DNA of 64,000 nt from JBPRGG01 sp051418075 (GTDB taxonomy: Bacteria; Bacteroidota; Bacteroidia; Cytophagales; Cyclobacteriaceae), in NCBI GenBank assembly GCA_051418075.1, contig JBPRGG010000148.1, forward strand, positions 62,001 through 126,000. Reading direction: 5' to 3'. Made by a program: the position numbers and the translations under genes. This document shows positions 60,751 through 64,000 of this stretch, in pieces. The notes under the pieces were generated by a model. That model ran no database searches and was not told the origin of the DNA. It saw only the letters and a list, made by a program, of their open reading frames with translations. Position 1 is the first letter of the stretch, and each line of letters begins with the position of its first letter.

Positions 60751-62187
60751 TCAGACCTGGTTTAATTTCCATCGACCTCTTTTGAACCACACAAAAGCAA
60801 TGATAGTGAGCATTGACTCAGCGATTACAATGGTCCAGAATACGCCATTTTCATTCAATCCCATAGTTACAGCCAGAAAATAGGCTAATGGTATCTCTAT
60901 CAACCAAAAACTGATCAAGTTGATCATTGTTGGTGTTCTGGTATCGCCAGCTCCGTTAAAAGCCTGGATCAAAACCATGCCCAATGCATAGCTCAGGTAA
61001 CCATAACTAATGATTCTTAAGGCGATGACACCAATATCCACAACATCCGGCTCCTGAATAAACAACCGGATAAAAAACTCCGAACTGGTGAGGAAAAGTA
61101 TAGCCATACTTCCCAGGAAGACCATATTTATCCAACCGGTTACCCAAACAGACCTTTCGGCCCGATCGGGCTTACCGGCTCCAAGGTTCTGACCTACCAG
61201 GGTAGAAGCTGCATTGCTCAGGCCCCAGGAAGGCAGCAGGGTAAATATTATTACCCGAATGGCAATGGTATACCCGGCCAGTACTTCACTGCCAAAATTG
61301 GCCATGATCCTCATGAGGATGATCCAGCTTGAGGTTGCGATAATATTTTGTCCCATGCCACCCAAAGAGATCTTCAACAGATGCCATAACCCTTTGGCAT
61401 CTATTTTAAATTGTTGCCAGGATAACTTTATTCTTTTATTTCCTTGGAATAGCAGATAGAACTGGTAACACACGGCCAAACCCCGGCCAATGGCGGTGGC
61501 TAAAGCTGCACCTTTTATGCCTAAAGCAGGTATTGGTCCCCAGCCAAATATGAGTATTGGATCAAGAACAATATTGATCAAGTTGGCCAGCCACAACACA
61601 CGCATGGATATTGATGCATCACCCGCACTTCTGAAAATGGCGTTGATGATAAACAACATCATGATGACCAGGTTGCTGCTTATCATGATGCTGGTATAGC
61701 TTTGTCCTATATCTATGGCTGTAGAGGAGGCACCCATCATTTGTAACAATTGTCCGGACCAGAAAATACCGGGTAAGGCCAGGATCAAAGAGATGATGAG
61801 ACCTGCCAGAATCGCCTGCACTCCTGAAAAGGCAGCAGCTTCCGGTTTCTTTTCACCTATTCTTCTGGCTACCAGGGCTGTGGTACCCATGCTTAAACCC
61901 ATACCAATGGCATAAATGATGGTCATCATCGATTCAGTGATGCCTACTATGGCCACTGCATCTGCTCCTAATTTGGAAACGAAAAATATGTCTACCACCG
62001 CAAAAACTGATTCCATGACCATTTCCAGTACCATAGGTATGGACAATAAAAGTATGGCCCGGCCCAGACTGCCCTGGGTAAAGTCCTGGTCAGAACCAGC
62101 TATGGCTTCTTTTATATCTTGCCAAAGACTTTTAAGTTGCTGCTGGCTGGCGATAAGATTTTCCTTATTATAGAAATTGAACCTCAT
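60751..62187 (-). CDS. MATE-family efflux protein
   Basis: This 478-residue membrane protein has 12 hydrophobic helices arranged as two similar halves. It exports cationic compounds or drugs with Na+ or H+ as the driving ion. Family features are GSLGRAILLLSIPMVLEMVM in the first helix, IVGITESMMTIIYAIGMGLS in the second, and the second-half counterpart NAASTLVGQNLGAGKPDRAE. About 40 N-terminal residues (YNKENLIASQQQLKSLWQ) precede the first helix and are cytoplasmic. No regulator is adjacent. The substrate cannot be predicted. Confidence 0.92.
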   Translation of the reverse strand: MRFNFYNKENLIASQQQLKSLWQDIKEAIAGSDQDFTQGSLGRAILLLSIPMVLEMVMESVFAVVDIFFVSKLGADAVAIVGITESMMTIIYAIGMGLSMGTTALVARRIGEKKPEAAAFSGVQAILAGLIISLILALPGIFWSGQLLQMMGASSTAIDIGQSYTSIMISSNLVIMMLFIINAIFRSAGDASISMRVLWLANLINIVLDPILIFGWGPIPALGIKGAALATAIGRGLAVCYQFYLLFQGNKRIKLSWQQFKIDAKGLWHLLKISLGGMGQNIIATSSWIILMRIMANFGSEVLAGYTIAIRVIIFTLLPSWGLSNAASTLVGQNLGAGKPDRAERSVWVTGWINMVFLGSMAILFLTSSEFFIRLFIQEPDVVDIGVIALRIISYGYLSYALGMVLIQAFNGAGDTRTPTMINLISFWLIEIPLAYFLAVTMGLNENGVFWTIVIAESMLTIIAFVWFKRGRWKLNQV

Positions 62188-62462
62188 GACAAAAAAGAAT
62201 AAAAAATATGAATGATGTAAATTGAAGATCCGGCTAAGCGGATGTGATATTTAGCCCTGGGAGGTGGGCACATTAAGGACCACCCACGGGAGAATTGTAA
62301 AGCTTATGTGGGTAATTTTCATGAAGTTGTAATTTTCAATATGAATTGCAAAGATAGATAATATTTAGCAGATCGATGTATTTTCAAATAAAAATCTAAA
62401 ATTATTAAGAAAAAAACAGGACAATGATACATGAGTCTAAATTTAAAGAGTTGGTGGTGTTC

Positions 62463-63923
62463 CTACCACCGGCCAGGCGCTTTATATCCGGCTTGGGCCG
62501 CATCAATTACCAACATCCAATCATGGCCTTCTCCCAGCCTGGGAGGCTGAAATTCATGAAGATCGTCTGTTCGAAAGGCACCTAGGTTTGTGCTTTCACC
62601 ATTTCGGGGATTGTACCACCAGGCCTGAGCTTCCTGATCATCAATTTTATTCATTTGAACGGTTACCGGCTGACCAACAGCCAGGTAAATCAGCAGGTAG
62701 GAACCATCTATGGCTCCGGCTGCCCTGACATGATGTTTATCATTTGGATTTATACCATATATAATGGCCTGGTCAGGTATCAATTTTTGGAAAGGTCTGG
62801 ATTCAAACAAGGCCCTCACATGGGTCATGTCTTCAGCTCCCGGCCTGTCCATGGCTTCTCTCCAATCAGATAATGCAGGAATGGCGATCTTTCCTCCTTT
62901 TTTAAACATCTGCCATATGGCATTATTACCATATGTGTAGCCACAGGCTCCGGCCAGAAAATTCCAGTAGGCATGTATTCGTACATCATAGTCTGTAAAA
63001 AAACCTTGCTCAAAATGAGATCGGTCCTTAATAATTCCCTGATCATTTAATACACCAGCTGGGACTCTTTGATAACCTGGTTTAGAAAAATCCATGAATT
63101 CCCAAAACCTCAGGGAAATGTCTTCGTAAGCAGGTTCTCCATCTACAAAGGGCTTGCGGGGTTTCATCAGAAGCAGGTATTCAGCAAATTCGTAAACCTG
63201 GTGAAAATGTTTTTCATGTCCGCTTTGGTACATATTGAAATCCAGCCAGGGTTCATTGTGAAACCAATAGGCAGAAGTAGCGCCTCCACGGGGGTGATAA
63301 GTCTGCAGGTTTCTACCCTGATCTCCTTTTTTAATGCCTAAAGCCATTGCTTTCCAGATTTCCCTGTTGGTTGGATTGTCTACGTTACGGTCTCCTCCCA
63401 GGATCCAGATGACCGGCTTGTTTTTATAGCGTGCACCTAAATATTCTCCATATATGGCTGCATTTTCAGGATTAAACACCACTGGCCCGGCTCCGGGATT
63501 GTTGGTTTCCAGTTTGTCACCCCAGGTTGGCAGCATACCTACCACCAGGCCCAATTGCTCGGCTTTATTTACAATGAAGTCTACATGGGCAAAATATTTC
63601 GGATTAGGCCTGCCCGGATCCAGGTCGAATAATGGGACTTCCCCATAAGGATTAGGGGTTCTTAACCCGTCATTTTCCGCCAAAACCACAGCCTGGATCA
63701 GAGTAAAGCCTTTTTTTGACCGGTTTTCCAGGTATTCGGTTGCTTCGTCGCGATCCAGTTTGTGAAACAATTCCCAGGCAGTATCACCTATCCAAATAAA
63801 AGGTTCACCATTGGTTTTTACCAGGAATCTGCCATCTTCACTCACTTTCAGTGGTTGAGCTGCCAGGGAAAAGTTCAAACAGATGATTAAAAGCAACAGG
63901 AAAACACGAGTATGCAGGTTCAT
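62463..63923 (-). CDS. Secreted GH140-like (DUF4038) glycoside hydrolase
   Basis: This 486-residue protein has a signal peptide (residues 1-22). Its catalytic TIM-barrel begins EPFIWIGDTAWELFHKLDR and EATEYLENRSKKGFTLIQAV, the opening of DUF4038 enzymes. It continues through VIWILGGDRN and PFVDGEPAYEDI, whose acidic residues are good catalytic candidates. A C-terminal 'putative collagen-binding' beta domain ends with the AQAWWYNPRNG region. GH140 members cleave apiose in rhamnogalacturonan II; that specificity is not certain here. The gene follows another reading frame by five bases, so it lies in an operon continuing beyond the window. Confidence 0.88.
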   Translation of the reverse strand: MNLHTRVFLLLLIICLNFSLAAQPLKVSEDGRFLVKTNGEPFIWIGDTAWELFHKLDRDEATEYLENRSKKGFTLIQAVVLAENDGLRTPNPYGEVPLFDLDPGRPNPKYFAHVDFIVNKAEQLGLVVGMLPTWGDKLETNNPGAGPVVFNPENAAIYGEYLGARYKNKPVIWILGGDRNVDNPTNREIWKAMALGIKKGDQGRNLQTYHPRGGATSAYWFHNEPWLDFNMYQSGHEKHFHQVYEFAEYLLLMKPRKPFVDGEPAYEDISLRFWEFMDFSKPGYQRVPAGVLNDQGIIKDRSHFEQGFFTDYDVRIHAYWNFLAGACGYTYGNNAIWQMFKKGGKIAIPALSDWREAMDRPGAEDMTHVRALFESRPFQKLIPDQAIIYGINPNDKHHVRAAGAIDGSYLLIYLAVGQPVTVQMNKIDDQEAQAWWYNPRNGESTNLGAFRTDDLHEFQPPRLGEGHDWMLVIDAAQAGYKAPGRW

Positions 63924-63928
63924 TTTAT

Positions 63929-64000
63929 TTATAACTCCTTTAAATAATAGATTAAGTCATCAGGTGAAGGACTTTTACCATTTTTTACATAGGATCCTGA
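63929..64000 (-). CDS. C-terminal end of an upstream gene (partial)
   Basis: The last 23 codons of a minus-strand gene are visible. They encode a tail ending in PSPDDLIYYLKEL, with the TAA at 63931-63929. The stop lies five bases before the ATG of the GH140-like gene, so the two are in one operon. Too little is seen to name the family. Confidence 0.7.
   Translation of the reverse strand, partial: SGSYVKNGKSPSPDDLIYYLKEL

Noticed and set aside
1..64000. tRNA, rRNA, CRISPR arrays, integrases, transposases
   Set aside because: None found on reading the spacers of both strands; the only mobile-element sequence is the truncated group II intron.

Overview
The window comes from a chromosome of a Bacteroidota bacterium, probably of the Cytophagales/Cytophagia type. 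The protein families are typical of that phylum: a heavy-metal RND pump fused to a TolC-like protein, an M1 peptidase with an added beta-barrel, DUF4038 and PL8 polysaccharide enzymes, a curli csgEFG set and a DUF547 lipoprotein. Several genes are preceded by the Bacteroidota -7 promoter element TAnnTTTG. Ribosome binding sites are weak, and TTG or GTG starts are frequent. I saw no tRNA, rRNA, CRISPR array or integrase.

Layout. 1-10 kb: a partial LON-domain gene, NADP isocitrate dehydrogenase, small membrane proteins and a lipoprotein, a PL8-type polysaccharide lyase, a DUF547 lipoprotein, a KefB-type antiporter with RCK domains, and MazG. 10-23 kb: mostly housekeeping genes, namely a phosphohexomutase, a cysteine desulfurase, a Gfo/Idh oxidoreductase, a lipoprotein with a methyltransferase fold, nadC, recX, a polysaccharide flippase and an M1 peptidase-barrel protein. 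23-30 kb: a secreted EEP-family hydrolase, a cytochrome c oxidase operon (cytochrome c, coxB, coxA and two tiny membrane proteins), topoisomerase IB and a YtxH protein. 30-36.5 kb: a metal-efflux cluster with a His-containing leader protein, the RND-TolC fusion and its lipoprotein adaptor. 36.6-41 kb: tandem GNAT-like paralogs, a PfkB kinase and a membrane-anchored EEP protein. 41-46 kb: a curli locus (csgE, csgF, csgG and a curlin-repeat subunit), then a lipoprotein whose regulatory-like domain and beta-propeller are split by an A10 run. 47-59 kb: chemotaxis genes. These are an intact Cache-type receptor, a wrecked second receptor, and a compact operon read leftward as STAS, cheY, cheA, cheW, cheR, a kinase-like protein lacking its phosphoacceptor His, cheD and cheB. 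59-64 kb: a dienelactone hydrolase, a repeat-rich spacer, a MATE exporter and a GH140/DUF4038 enzyme.

The clearest accessory region is 49.5-51.9 kb. A second chemoreceptor gene survives there only as its 5' and 3' ends. Between them lie AT-rich orphan genes, a terminator hairpin, and the 5' half of a group II intron sitting directly after that terminator, which is the site preference of group IIC introns. The most interesting molecular architectures are the RND pump with an internal signal-peptide-like segment before its TolC domain, the homopolymer-split propeller lipoprotein, the His-less kinase inside the che operon, and the lipid-anchored methyltransferase fold.
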